From: Flavobacterium sp.
GTDB lineage: Bacteria > Bacteroidota > Bacteroidia > Flavobacteriales > Flavobacteriaceae
NCBI RefSeq assembly: GCF_027483985.1
Contig: NZ_JAIXTJ010000008.1
Span: forward strand, 44,876 to 108,875
DNA length: 64,000 nucleotides
Reading direction: 5' to 3'
This document shows positions 50,477 to 58,803 of the stretch, in pieces; positions within the stretch are counted from its first letter, which is position 1, and each line of letters starts with the position of its first letter. Below the pieces are notes generated by a model, which saw only the letters and a list, made by a program, of their open reading frames with translations, did no database searches and had not been told where the DNA came from. A program made the translations under genes and the position numbers.

Positions 50477-51163
50477 TTGAAAACAGCAGAAGATTTTCTT
50501 GAAGGTCAAGTTCTTTTAATTGATAAACCATTGACTTGGAGTTCTTTTCAGGCGGTGAATAAATTGAAATATCATTTAATAAGGAAATATGAACTTCCTA
50601 AAAAATTTAAAATCGGTCACGCCGGAACTTTAGATCCATTAGCAACCGGATTACTAATTATTTGCACCGGTAAATTCACCAAACGAATTACTGAAATTCA
50701 ATCACAAACCAAAGAATATACTGGCACAATAACTGTTGGAGCAACTACTCCAAGTTATGATTTAGAAACAGCTGTTGATGCAACATTTCCTACGGAACAT
50801 ATTACAGAAGCTTTAGTACTTGAAACTACCAAACAATTTCTTGGTGAAATTGACCAAAAACCACCTGTTTTTTCGGCCATAAAAAAAGATGGAAAACGAC
50901 TGTACGAAAGTGCTCGCGAAGGAATTGAAGTTGAAATTACCTCAAGAAAAACTACGATTTACGAATTTGAAATCACACGAATTGCACTTCCTGAAATTGA
51001 CTTTAGAATTCAATGCAGCAAAGGCACTTATATTCGCTCTATAGCTTTTGATTTTGGTAGTGCATTACAATCTGGTGGCTATTTATCTAAATTACGTAGA
51101 ACAAAAATTGGAGATTATTCAGTTGAAAACGGACATTCGCCCGAAGCATTAGACCTTTTTTAA
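50477..51163 (+). CDS. truB: tRNA pseudouridine(55) synthase
   Basis: A 228-residue TruB. Catalytic Asp53 lies in GHAGTLDPLATGLL (48-61). KIRDFRIQCSKGTYIRSIA, of which CSKGTYIRSIA is the PUA-adjacent motif, follows later. It makes pseudouridine 55 in tRNAs. The start is a TTG (50477) 3 bp after the uppP stop; no ATG is nearby, and the alignment with the family start supports it. Confidence 0.95.
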   Translation: MKTAEDFLEGQVLLIDKPLTWSSFQAVNKLKYHLIRKYELPKKFKIGHAGTLDPLATGLLIICTGKFTKRITEIQSQTKEYTGTITVGATTPSYDLETAVDATFPTEHITEALVLETTKQFLGEIDQKPPVFSAIKKDGKRLYESAREGIEVEITSRKTTIYEFEITRIALPEIDFRIQCSKGTYIRSIAFDFGSALQSGGYLSKLRRTKIGDYSVENGHSPEALDLF

Positions 51164-51165
51164 CT

Positions 51166-51768
51166 ATGAAAAAGTTGTTCTTATTTATAGTATTTTTACT
51201 TCCATCTCTTTTGATAGCTCAAGTGAAAAAAGACAGTCTGCAAGTTTCAAAAAGTCATTTAGAATCTTATAACGAACAAGAAAAACCAAAAGCGTTATCA
51301 GATAATGGCCAATTTTTTATTTATGACTTTAGTATTCCTTTTCGTGGTAATGAAACTTATGGCGAAGTCGATGAAAACGGAAATCGCAGCGACTATTGGT
51401 TTCTACCCGACGGAATCGGAGCCAAATTTGGTTACGGAATTCATTTCAGCGAATGGATTGTATTTAGTTTAAACGCCGGATTTGACGTTGTTGCACAACA
51501 AAAGTTATTCAGCGTTCCTGTTTATGGTTCAATAGTTTTAACGCCTAGAATTTCAGACGAAAACTCCATTTTACTTCAATATGGTTATGGAAAATCTTTT
51601 GCGATAGGTCGAGGCAATCTCTCAGGATATTACAATAAGTTTCGAATAGGATTTGGAGATGATGACTTTCTACTTTTTGCTGATGTTAGTTTAAACGGTT
51701 TTGGTGTTCGCAATATTGAAAACACCGGAAGTTTCAGCTTAGGAATAGCAATTCCAACATATAAATAA
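51166..51768 (+). CDS. exported hypothetical protein, beta-strand rich
   Basis: A 200-residue protein with a signal peptide (1-19, ending LLIAQ). The mature part contains repeated aromatic/Gly strands (IGAKFGYGIHFSEWIVFSLNAGFD, of which KFGYGIHFSEWIVFSLNAGF shows the pattern), suggesting an outer-membrane or periplasmic beta-structure. It is 2 bp from truB and convergent with the thioredoxin-like gene. The function is unknown. Confidence 0.7.
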   Translation: MKKLFLFIVFLLPSLLIAQVKKDSLQVSKSHLESYNEQEKPKALSDNGQFFIYDFSIPFRGNETYGEVDENGNRSDYWFLPDGIGAKFGYGIHFSEWIVFSLNAGFDVVAQQKLFSVPVYGSIVLTPRISDENSILLQYGYGKSFAIGRGNLSGYYNKFRIGFGDDDFLLFADVSLNGFGVRNIENTGSFSLGIAIPTYK

Positions 51769-51772
51769 AGAC

Positions 51773-52363
51773 TTACAGCAACGCAATGATTTCCTTTTGA
51801 GTCGACATCCCTTTATCGTTCAAATACCATTTTTGCAATTCAATTTTAGCAGTTTCATCTACCATTCCGTGTAATGCTTTATAATCTAAAATGAGTTGTT
51901 TAGCGGCATTTGGTCGTGGTCCGAAAACATTAATAACCTCACTAGTTTCATTTTCCAAAATAATTAATTTAGGTATAGACTTTGTTCCATTGGTTAAAAA
52001 CAAATTCATTAAATCTTCATTATCGTCACGTAACACAATTCTTAAATCTATTTTTTCTGAAACCGCTGCCATTTTGTTAATAATAGGAAGTATTTGCGCA
52101 GCGTCACCACACCAACTTTCTGAAAGTACCAACCAAGTGTATTGTTTGTTTAAATTATTTAAAACCAATTTTACTTCTTCAATCACCTCCATAGTTTTGT
52201 CTAATCTATTCATTCGCGTTTCGTTTAATTGCGTGTAATGAATTAAATCCTCGCGTTGTTCGTTTCCAGTAGTTTTATTTTGAGTTGCTAAATTCGAAAC
52301 GTGTGCTCTATATTCTGGGTACGAAAAACTATTTTTTAGACTATTGGCTATAATTGATTTCAT
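51773..52363 (-). CDS. thioredoxin-like protein with monothiol active site
   Basis: A 196-residue cytoplasmic thioredoxin-fold protein. The active-site segment SESWCGDA (82-89) has Cys85 but no second cysteine, so it is a monothiol variant. A cis-Pro segment occurs in TKSIPKLIIL. It may bind mixed disulfides or work as a peroxiredoxin/glutaredoxin-like trap. No reductase partner is near. Confidence 0.85.
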   Translation of the reverse strand: MKSIIANSLKNSFSYPEYRAHVSNLATQNKTTGNEQREDLIHYTQLNETRMNRLDKTMEVIEEVKLVLNNLNKQYTWLVLSESWCGDAAQILPIINKMAAVSEKIDLRIVLRDDNEDLMNLFLTNGTKSIPKLIILENETSEVINVFGPRPNAAKQLILDYKALHGMVDETAKIELQKWYLNDKGMSTQKEIIALL

Positions 52364-52457
52364 TTCTTTTTTTAAATTTATTCCACAAAATTAGTATTAT
52401 TTTTACATACTAAATGTAACACAGATTACACTTGAAGTATCTAAACAAAAAACACCT

Positions 52458-53237
52458 ATGGATTTACAATCAAAATCAATCGGATTAGCATTATCTGGTG
52501 GTGGTTCTAAAGGACTTGCACACGCAGGCGTTTTAAAATTTTTGGATGAACTAAATATAAAACCATCACAAATAGCCGGAAGCAGCGCTGGTGCCATCGT
52601 TGGTGCTTTATATTCTTGGGGTAAAACTCCCGAAGAAATTTTGAGTTTTTTTAAATCAATTTACTTTTTTCATTGGAAACATTTTACGCTAAAAAAAGCA
52701 GGCATCATAGATTCAGAATCGTTTATAAAATATTTTGAAGAAATTTTTAAAGACCATAAAATGTGTGATTTGAATATACCAATGCAAATTACCGCCACAG
52801 ATATGGTCAAAGGAAAACTAAAAATTTTCAACAACAGTACCCGAATTGTTGATGCCGTTTTAGCCTCTTCAGCCGTTCCTGGCGTAATTTCACCTTATGA
52901 AGTTTATGGAAATTTGTACAGTGACGGTGGTATTTTAAATCATTTTCCGACCGATATTTTACACGGAAGATGTGATACAATTATTGGTGTATATGTAAGT
53001 CCGATTCAAAAGATCGAAGCTAAAGATTTAAACTCGATTAAATCAGTTACCACACGAGCATTTGATTTGCTTTCGGCAAATTCTAATTTCCAAAAGTTTA
53101 ATCACTGCGACTGGGTTATTGAACCTGAAGAATTGGTCCACTTCAGTACCTTTGAAACGAGTAAAATTAAAATGGATGCCATTTTTGAAATTGGATATCA
53201 AGCAGCAAAAAAATCATTTGAACAATTGACTGTATAA
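52458..53237 (+). CDS. patatin-like phospholipase
   Basis: A 259-residue patatin-family hydrolase. Oxyanion loop SGGGSKGL (13-20), nucleophile elbow GSSAG (Ser43) and catalytic Asp156 in SDGGIL. It acts on membrane lipids in the cytoplasm or inner membrane. The ATG at 52458 fits. It stands alone between a convergent thioredoxin gene and pyrH. Confidence 0.92.
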   Translation: MDLQSKSIGLALSGGGSKGLAHAGVLKFLDELNIKPSQIAGSSAGAIVGALYSWGKTPEEILSFFKSIYFFHWKHFTLKKAGIIDSESFIKYFEEIFKDHKMCDLNIPMQITATDMVKGKLKIFNNSTRIVDAVLASSAVPGVISPYEVYGNLYSDGGILNHFPTDILHGRCDTIIGVYVSPIQKIEAKDLNSIKSVTTRAFDLLSANSNFQKFNHCDWVIEPEELVHFSTFETSKIKMDAIFEIGYQAAKKSFEQLTV

Positions 53238-53273
53238 TTTTTAAATTACTATTTCACAAAATCATATATTAAC

Positions 53274-53281
53274 TATATTTG
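53274..53281 (+). promoter_or_regulatory. -7 element of pyrH
   Basis: TATATTTG fits TAnnTTTG, giving a leader of about 70 nt before pyrH. No clear -33 TTTG is seen. Confidence 0.6.
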
Positions 53282-53312
53282 CACAAGAATTACACAACTA
53301 AAAACAATAATA

Positions 53313-53352
53313 AGAATCTTAAAAAGATGAGATTCTGAAATAAATTCAGAAT
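53313..53352 (+). promoter_or_regulatory. alternative hairpins in the pyrH leader
   Basis: Two mutually exclusive stems share the same bases. Stem A pairs 53313-53319 (AGAATCT) with 53330-53336 (AGATTCT). Stem B pairs 53332-53339 (ATTCTGAA) with 53345-53352 (TTCAGAAT), loop 5 nt, ending 2 bp before the ATG at 53355 and covering the start region. A third, smaller stem, ATCTT/AAGAT (53316-53320 with 53324-53328), competes with stem A. This looks like a translation-control switch, which is inference. Confidence 0.4.
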
Positions 53353-53354
53353 AA

Positions 53355-54062
53355 ATGAAATACAAAAGAATACTTCTAAAACTGAGTGGCGAAGCATTAA
53401 TGGGCGAAAGACAATATGGAATTGACCCTAAGATTTTGGCCGAATATGCAGAAGAAATCAAACAAATTCACGACAAAGGAGTAGAAATTGCTATTGTTAT
53501 TGGTGGCGGAAATATCTTTAGAGGTGTTGCTGGAGCAAGTAACGGAATGGACCGAGTGCAAGGTGATTATATGGGAATGTTAGCAACTGTTATTAACGGA
53601 ATGGCTCTTCAAGGCGCACTAGAAGATAAAGGAATGTTAACTCGTTTACAAACAGCACTAAAAATTGAAGCTATTGCTGAACCTTATATCAAAAGAAGAG
53701 CAGTACGTCATCTAGAAAAAGGAAGAATTGTAATCTTTGGAGCAGGAACAGGAAATCCGTATTTCACAACAGACACTGCGGCTGTTTTGCGTGGTGTTGA
53801 AGTACACGCCGATGTGATTTTAAAAGGAACTAGAGTTGATGGAGTTTACACAGCCGATCCTGAAAAAGATAAAACGGCAGTAAAATTTGATTACATCTCT
53901 TTTGATGACGTTCTTAAAAAAGGGTTGAACGTAATGGACACAACAGCTTTTACTTTAAGCCAAGAAAACAAATTACCAATCGTGGTATTTGATATGAACA
54001 AAAAGGGAAACCTACTAAAAATCTGTGAAGGCGAAAGTGTTGGAACAGTAGTGAATATATAA
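53355..54062 (+). CDS. pyrH: UMP kinase
   Basis: A 235-residue PyrH. The start is [15 protein letters not shown] (2-16). The glycine-rich region is [11 protein letters not shown] and the late motif is [18 protein letters not shown]. It phosphorylates UMP to UDP, is GTP-activated and UTP-inhibited in the family. It is upstream of frr with a 33-bp gap, the usual Bacteroidota order. Confidence 0.98.
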   Translation: MKYKRILLKLSGEALMGERQYGIDPKILAEYAEEIKQIHDKGVEIAIVIGGGNIFRGVAGASNGMDRVQGDYMGMLATVINGMALQGALEDKGMLTRLQTALKIEAIAEPYIKRRAVRHLEKGRIVIFGAGTGNPYFTTDTAAVLRGVEVHADVILKGTRVDGVYTADPEKDKTAVKFDYISFDDVLKKGLNVMDTTAFTLSQENKLPIVVFDMNKKGNLLKICEGESVGTVVNI

Positions 54063-54095
54063 TTAAAAAACTTTTAGAATAAAATCTGAAATACA

Positions 54096-54656
54096 ATGGA
54101 AGAAATTGACTTTATAATTGATGAAGCTAAAGAAGCGATGAACGGTTCGGTAGCACACTTAGAAAAATCTTTTTTAAATATTCGTGCCGGAAAAGCATCA
54201 CCACAAATGCTAGGAAGTGTTTTTGTTGAGTACTATGGTTCACAAACACCACTTTCGCAAATTGCAAATGTGAATGTTCCTGATGCAAGAACTATTACAA
54301 TTCAACCTTATGAAAAAAACATGTTACAACCTATTGAGAAGGCAATTATGATTGCTAATTTAGGTTTTAACCCAATGAATAATGGTGATTTAATCATTAT
54401 CAGTGTTCCACCACTTACAGAAGAACGTCGTCGTGATTTAGTAAAACAAGCCAAAGCCGAAGCTGAGGATGCTAAAATTGGAATTCGTAACCATAGAAAA
54501 GATGCCAATTCCGACATCAAAAAACAAGAAAAAGAAGGTGTTTCTGAAGATGTTTGTAAAGTAGCTGAAGAAACTATTCAAAAGCTAACCGACAGTTTCA
54601 TTAAAAAAGTAGAAGAGCATTTGGTTCAAAAAGAAGCTGAAATAATGAAAGTATAA
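54096..54656 (+). CDS. frr: ribosome-recycling factor
   Basis: A 186-residue RRF of normal length. The motif LNIRAGKASPQML (residues 27-39) and the basic RRDLVKQAKAEAEDAKIGIRN, of which KQAKAEAEDAKIGIRNHRK is typical, are seen. It dissociates post-termination ribosomes with EF-G. It ends 2 bp before the copy of a 58-bp repeat that contains its stop codon. Confidence 0.98.
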   Translation: MEEIDFIIDEAKEAMNGSVAHLEKSFLNIRAGKASPQMLGSVFVEYYGSQTPLSQIANVNVPDARTITIQPYEKNMLQPIEKAIMIANLGFNPMNNGDLIIISVPPLTEERRRDLVKQAKAEAEDAKIGIRNHRKDANSDIKKQEKEGVSEDVCKVAEETIQKLTDSFIKKVEEHLVQKEAEIMKV

Positions 54657-54711
54657 TTTTCGTTAAATGTATATTAAAATCCGTTCGATAGTTCGAGCGG
54701 ATTTTTTTATT
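54654..54711. repeat. 58-bp perfect direct repeat, left copy
   Basis: The 58 bases from the frr stop codon through its terminator are repeated exactly at 56215-56272, 1561 bp downstream. The first TAA is the frr stop, and the second TAA is the RCC1 gene stop. Flanking bases differ on both sides. Confidence 0.95.
54676..54709 (+). terminator. terminator of frr
   Basis: A 13-bp stem with one G-T pair (54676-54688 with 54693-54705), 4-nt loop and T7 run. It lies inside the 58-bp repeat. Confidence 0.9.
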
Positions 54712-54758
54712 TTTAAAAATCACGTAAAACTACTTAGTGATAATTATAAAAATTTTAA

Positions 54759-54766
54759 TATCTTCG
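54759..54766 (+). promoter_or_regulatory. -7-like element of the RCC1 gene
   Basis: TATCTTCG matches TAnnTTTG except at one position, 50 bp before the ATG at 54817. It lies inside the inserted region and is separate from frr's terminator. Confidence 0.4.
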
Positions 54767-54816
54767 AAAACTAGCAACTACAACCTCTTTCAACAAAAAC
54801 TAATAAATGAGTAATC

Positions 54817-56217
54817 ATGAAAAAAAATCTTTTTTTATTGATAGCCTTTTTAACTACTTTAAATAATTACGGACAATGTTTTACTAAAGCAAATGCTGGC
54901 GCATTTAATGGAGTAGCTATAAAACCTAATGGCACAATTTGGGGTTGGGGTAATGGTAGTAATGGCCAACTAAATAATGGTACTAATTTTGACGAATATG
55001 AACCAATACAATTAGCCACAACAGCAGATTGGAGTTATATCTCAAATGGTAATGGAAATACTTTTGCTATAAAAACAAATGGAACATTATGGGCAACAGG
55101 TTATAATGTTTATGGAAGTTTAGGAATAGGAACTACTGCTCTTGGCTCAGATGTGTTTGTCCAAGTTGGTACTGCCACCAATTGGAAAGAAATTGCTGGC
55201 AGTACTTCACAAACTATAGGTATTAGAGCCGACAATACCATTTGGGGTTGGGGCCAAAATGATTTTTATCAAACTGGTATTGGCACGTGTTGTGCTAATG
55301 TATTAAGTCCAGTACAAATAGGTACGGCCACCGACTGGAAAATGGTTGCTGTTTCAAAAGTTAGTTCTAGTTTTGCTTTAAAAAATAACGGCACACTTTG
55401 GGCTTGGGGTCAGAATATCTGTTTTATGTTAGGAGATAGTTCGGTATCGGTTTGGCAAACACCAACACAACGATTTCCTGATACCGACTGGAAAACTATA
55501 AACGCAGGTTTTGGACATATGCTAGCTTTGAAAACAAATGGTACACTTTGGGCTTGGGGTTGCGGAGGTGAAGGTGAAAGAGGTATTGATCCTAATTCTT
55601 CTTATGCCGGTTCAGTCCCAAATCAAATTGCTGGTAACTGGAAGGAAATTACTGGTGGTGATCAGTTCACATTAGGCATCAAAACCGATGGTACTTTGTG
55701 GGCTTGGGGTAAAAATGATTATGGTCAGTTGGGTAATGGTTCAACAACCAATACTTTTACACCTACCCAAATTGGCACAGATAGTAATTGGGCAACGGTT
55801 TCTGCTGGTCGTTACCACGTTGTAGCAATGAAAACAAATGGTGGTGTTTACACTTGGGGTGATAATACTTATGCTCAATTGGGTAATGGTACAGCTACTT
55901 CTACAACTTCACCAGGTTTATTAAACATAGCTGGATGTACCTTAGCAAATAATGAGTATAAAACAATACAAAATAATGTAGTACTAAGCCCAAATCCAAC
56001 AAGTTCAGAAGTAAGAATACGTTATCAAGGTACAATTAACGTCAACACTATTATTATTTATGACATAACTGGTAGAGTTGTACATAAAGAACAACCTCTT
56101 GAAGCAACAAATTTTTCTGCAATTCTAAATATTTCATCACTAGAAAAAGGCACTTATGTAGTTGTTTTAAAAAACAATGAAAGTGCAGTTGTTAGTAAAA
56201 AATTGGTGAAGGAGTAA
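54817..56217 (+). CDS. T9SS-secreted RCC1-repeat protein
   Basis: A 466-residue secreted protein. Signal peptide (about 1-20, ending NYGQ), then about seven RCC1 repeats (residues 25-375) of the form NGTLWAWGxNxxGQLGNGTTTNxFTPxQIGTxTDWxxVxAGxxHxxAxKTNG, shortened here: NGTLWAWGQN and NGTLWAWGKNDYGQLGNG are the clearest. The C-terminal 75 residues are a type A T9SS sorting domain (LSPNPTSSEVRIRY to VVSKKLVKE). A surface or secreted beta-propeller, likely an adhesin or binder. It lies between perfect 58-bp direct repeats, a sign of horizontal gain between frr and the DUF5686 gene. Confidence 0.93.
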   Translation: MKKNLFLLIAFLTTLNNYGQCFTKANAGAFNGVAIKPNGTIWGWGNGSNGQLNNGTNFDEYEPIQLATTADWSYISNGNGNTFAIKTNGTLWATGYNVYGSLGIGTTALGSDVFVQVGTATNWKEIAGSTSQTIGIRADNTIWGWGQNDFYQTGIGTCCANVLSPVQIGTATDWKMVAVSKVSSSFALKNNGTLWAWGQNICFMLGDSSVSVWQTPTQRFPDTDWKTINAGFGHMLALKTNGTLWAWGCGGEGERGIDPNSSYAGSVPNQIAGNWKEITGGDQFTLGIKTDGTLWAWGKNDYGQLGNGSTTNTFTPTQIGTDSNWATVSAGRYHVVAMKTNGGVYTWGDNTYAQLGNGTATSTTSPGLLNIAGCTLANNEYKTIQNNVVLSPNPTSSEVRIRYQGTINVNTIIIYDITGRVVHKEQPLEATNFSAILNISSLEKGTYVVVLKNNESAVVSKKLVKE

Positions 56218-56272
56218 TTTTCGTTAAATGTATATTAAAATCCGTTCGATAGTTCGAGCGGATTTTTTTATT
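56215..56272. repeat. 58-bp perfect direct repeat, right copy
   Basis: Identical over 58 bases to 54654-54711. It contains the RCC1 gene stop and a terminator, and ends just before a TACATTTG promoter element of the next gene. Confidence 0.95.
56237..56270 (+). terminator. terminator of the RCC1 gene (duplicate of the frr terminator)
   Basis: The same 13-bp stem and T7 run as at 54676, now behind the RCC1 gene. Confidence 0.9.
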
Positions 56273-56274
56273 CC

Positions 56275-56282
56275 TACATTTG
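56275..56282 (+). promoter_or_regulatory. -7 element of the DUF5686 gene
   Basis: TACATTTG fits TAnnTTTG, 38 bp before the ATG at 56321. Confidence 0.55.
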
Positions 56283-56320
56283 TCACTATTCGTTTAAACG
56301 ATTGAAACAAAATCAACTTA

Positions 56321-58801
56321 ATGAGAAATTTTTGCATTTTTTGGCTGCTTCTTTTTTGCAATTTTGCTTTTTCGCAAACTATAATGAAAGGTCAAGTTAT
56401 TGATTATGATACTACTGTACCAATAGCTTTTGCAAAAATAACTTATAACAATAAAACCATAACTTCCAATTGGGAAGGCAAATTCAACCTTGAAATTAAA
56501 GACGACAAAAAACCAATAGTCATCTCTTATAAAGGTTATTATGATAAAAACTACTATTTAACAGTTGGCGCAAAATTTCTTTTAATAAAAATGGTGAATA
56601 ACAACACCATGAAAGAAAAAGAAATTTTTTCAGAAAATCAGGTAAATCTTATCATTAAAAAAGTTATTGAAAACAAGAAAAACAACCAACCTGAAAAAGC
56701 TTTAAATACTTTTGAATATAAAAATTACGAACATTTATTAGTAACGGCTAATCCCGATTCTATTTCAAACAAAATTGATACAATCTACAAAAAGTCACTT
56801 TTTGGCAAAAAGAAAATGCAATTTGACTCAACCAATTATAAGTTTAAAAAACTCGTAGAAAAACAACATATCTATCAAACCGAAAAAGTTAATTTACTTC
56901 AGCACAATAATTATGGTACCAAAGAAACCGTAATTGCATCAAGAATGGCAGGTTTCAAAAAACCTCTTTACGAATATTTAGGACTTAATTTAGTTTCTTA
57001 CTCCTTATATGAAAACAGCTTAGAAATTTTAGAAATTCCAATTCGGAATCCGATTTCGAACTATGGAAGAAAATTATTTGTTTTCAAAATCATTGATACT
57101 GTAAAAATTCAAAATCGAACCGTTTACCGAATTTATTTTCAACCTAAAAAATTAAATTCAGATAAGCTTCGTGGTTTGTTATATGTTGACGCTGAAAATT
57201 TTGCCATCGCAAAAGCATTCTACCGAATTTATGGAATTATAAACATCAATGCAACTTATACTTTTAATTATCTAAAAGATCACAAAGTATGGTTTCCGGA
57301 AAAAAGAAAATTTATTGTTGTAAAAGGAAATAATAGCGAAGATTTAAAAGTATTAGGTGGCACTATTAAATTTAATTCTAGTATCGAAGGACTTCAAAAA
57401 GATGCCACCGATCAAATGTATCTTAAGCTAGAATCAACACCTTATGATATTAAAATAAATGAAGCTGTTGCATTTAAAACACCAAGTATAAAAATTGATG
57501 TTCCTGACGCAAGTATGTCAAAACCTGATTCTTATTGGCAATCGTTAAAAAAAGACACTTTAGACCGAAGAAAACTGCGCACGTATACCAATCTAGACAG
57601 CTTGTCGTTGGCCGAAAATATTGAAGAAAAAATATTTTTAGGCAAAAAAATAATCAATGGTTATGTACCTGTGAGTTTTATAGATATTGATTTAAAAACC
57701 TTAGTTAAATACAACAATTATGAAGGATTTAGACTTGGAATTGGCGGTACAACTAACAACAAATTATCCAATAAATACAAAATCAACGGTTATGTTGCCT
57801 ACGGATTTAAAGATGACAAATTAAAATACGGAATAACGCCTTCATATCTATTAAACAAAGAAACCAATACCTGGTTAAGCGCTTCTTATGTCGAAGATTT
57901 AAGTGAAATTGGTCAAATTCAATTTGCTACACAAACACGCCGTTTCAAAATTTATGATCCGCGACCAATTAATATTTCAACTTTTTATAGTAACAAAACC
58001 TATGCATCGTTTATAGAAAGTAAGTATGTTCCGAAAACCGAAATTTATTTTGGGCTTGCACGATCGGAAGTCCAACCGCTTTTTGATTATACGTTCAATA
58101 CCAATGATAAATCGTATGCTGAATATAAGATGACAACAGCGCAGTTTGCCATTCAATGGAATCCGTTTAGTAGTTACATGCAAACTTCTTCAGGACGACT
58201 AGAAATCGAGAAAAGGTTCCCCAAATTCTCTTTTCAGTTTACAAAATCATTTGAAAATATTCTAGACAGCGATTTTGATTTTTCAAAAATTGATTTGCGA
58301 ATAACACACGAAATACCTTATCTATCAGGACAAAATACTTCGTTAATTTTTCAAAGCGGATTTGCCTTTGGAGACGTTCCTTTAACGCATTTATACAGTA
58401 TTGCACCCAACAATTTAAATCGTGAAACATTGTTTAAACGAATTACATTTGCCGGAAAAAACAGTTTTGAAACAATGTTTTTTAATGAATTTTTCTCTAG
58501 CAAATATGTGAGTTTTCACGTAAAACATACGTTCAATAAAGTTAGATTAGCTTATAAAATTAAACCATTAATTTCAGTCGTAACAAGAATGGCTTGGGGC
58601 GAAATGGATAAACCAGAACAACACATTGGCTTAAAATACAAAACGATGGAGCGAGGTTTTTTTGAAAGTGGCGTTGAAGTCAACCAAATTTTCAAAGGAT
58701 TTGGATTGACCTTTTTTATGAGATATGGTCCAAATGCTTTACCAAAATTTGAAGATAATTTTGCTTTAAAATTGAGCTATGTTTTGGATTTAGGGTTTTA
58801 G
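56321..58801 (+). CDS. DUF5686 and carboxypeptidase-regulatory-like outer-membrane protein
   Basis: An 826-residue exported protein. Signal peptide (1-18, ending AFSQ). A carboxypeptidase-D regulatory-like domain (about 20-100) begins TIMKGQVIDYDTTVPIAFAK. The rest matches the DUF5686 family, a beta-barrel-type outer-membrane protein in Bacteroidota, with repeated aromatic strands from about residue 460 to the end (FALKLSYVLDLGF). The function is unknown, though relatives are thought to assist envelope assembly. It is usually next to frr, as I recall, and here the RCC1 insertion separates them. It converges on the antiporter gene with a 2-bp gap. Confidence 0.85.
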   Translation: MRNFCIFWLLLFCNFAFSQTIMKGQVIDYDTTVPIAFAKITYNNKTITSNWEGKFNLEIKDDKKPIVISYKGYYDKNYYLTVGAKFLLIKMVNNNTMKEKEIFSENQVNLIIKKVIENKKNNQPEKALNTFEYKNYEHLLVTANPDSISNKIDTIYKKSLFGKKKMQFDSTNYKFKKLVEKQHIYQTEKVNLLQHNNYGTKETVIASRMAGFKKPLYEYLGLNLVSYSLYENSLEILEIPIRNPISNYGRKLFVFKIIDTVKIQNRTVYRIYFQPKKLNSDKLRGLLYVDAENFAIAKAFYRIYGIININATYTFNYLKDHKVWFPEKRKFIVVKGNNSEDLKVLGGTIKFNSSIEGLQKDATDQMYLKLESTPYDIKINEAVAFKTPSIKIDVPDASMSKPDSYWQSLKKDTLDRRKLRTYTNLDSLSLAENIEEKIFLGKKIINGYVPVSFIDIDLKTLVKYNNYEGFRLGIGGTTNNKLSNKYKINGYVAYGFKDDKLKYGITPSYLLNKETNTWLSASYVEDLSEIGQIQFATQTRRFKIYDPRPINISTFYSNKTYASFIESKYVPKTEIYFGLARSEVQPLFDYTFNTNDKSYAEYKMTTAQFAIQWNPFSSYMQTSSGRLEIEKRFPKFSFQFTKSFENILDSDFDFSKIDLRITHEIPYLSGQNTSLIFQSGFAFGDVPLTHLYSIAPNNLNRETLFKRITFAGKNSFETMFFNEFFSSKYVSFHVKHTFNKVRLAYKIKPLISVVTRMAWGEMDKPEQHIGLKYKTMERGFFESGVEVNQIFKGFGLTFFMRYGPNALPKFEDNFALKLSYVLDLGF

Positions 58802-58803
58802 TT

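Noticed and set aside
54654..56272. An IS-like element around the RCC1 gene
   Set aside because: There is no transposase and no terminal inverted repeats; only long direct repeats made of the frr terminator.
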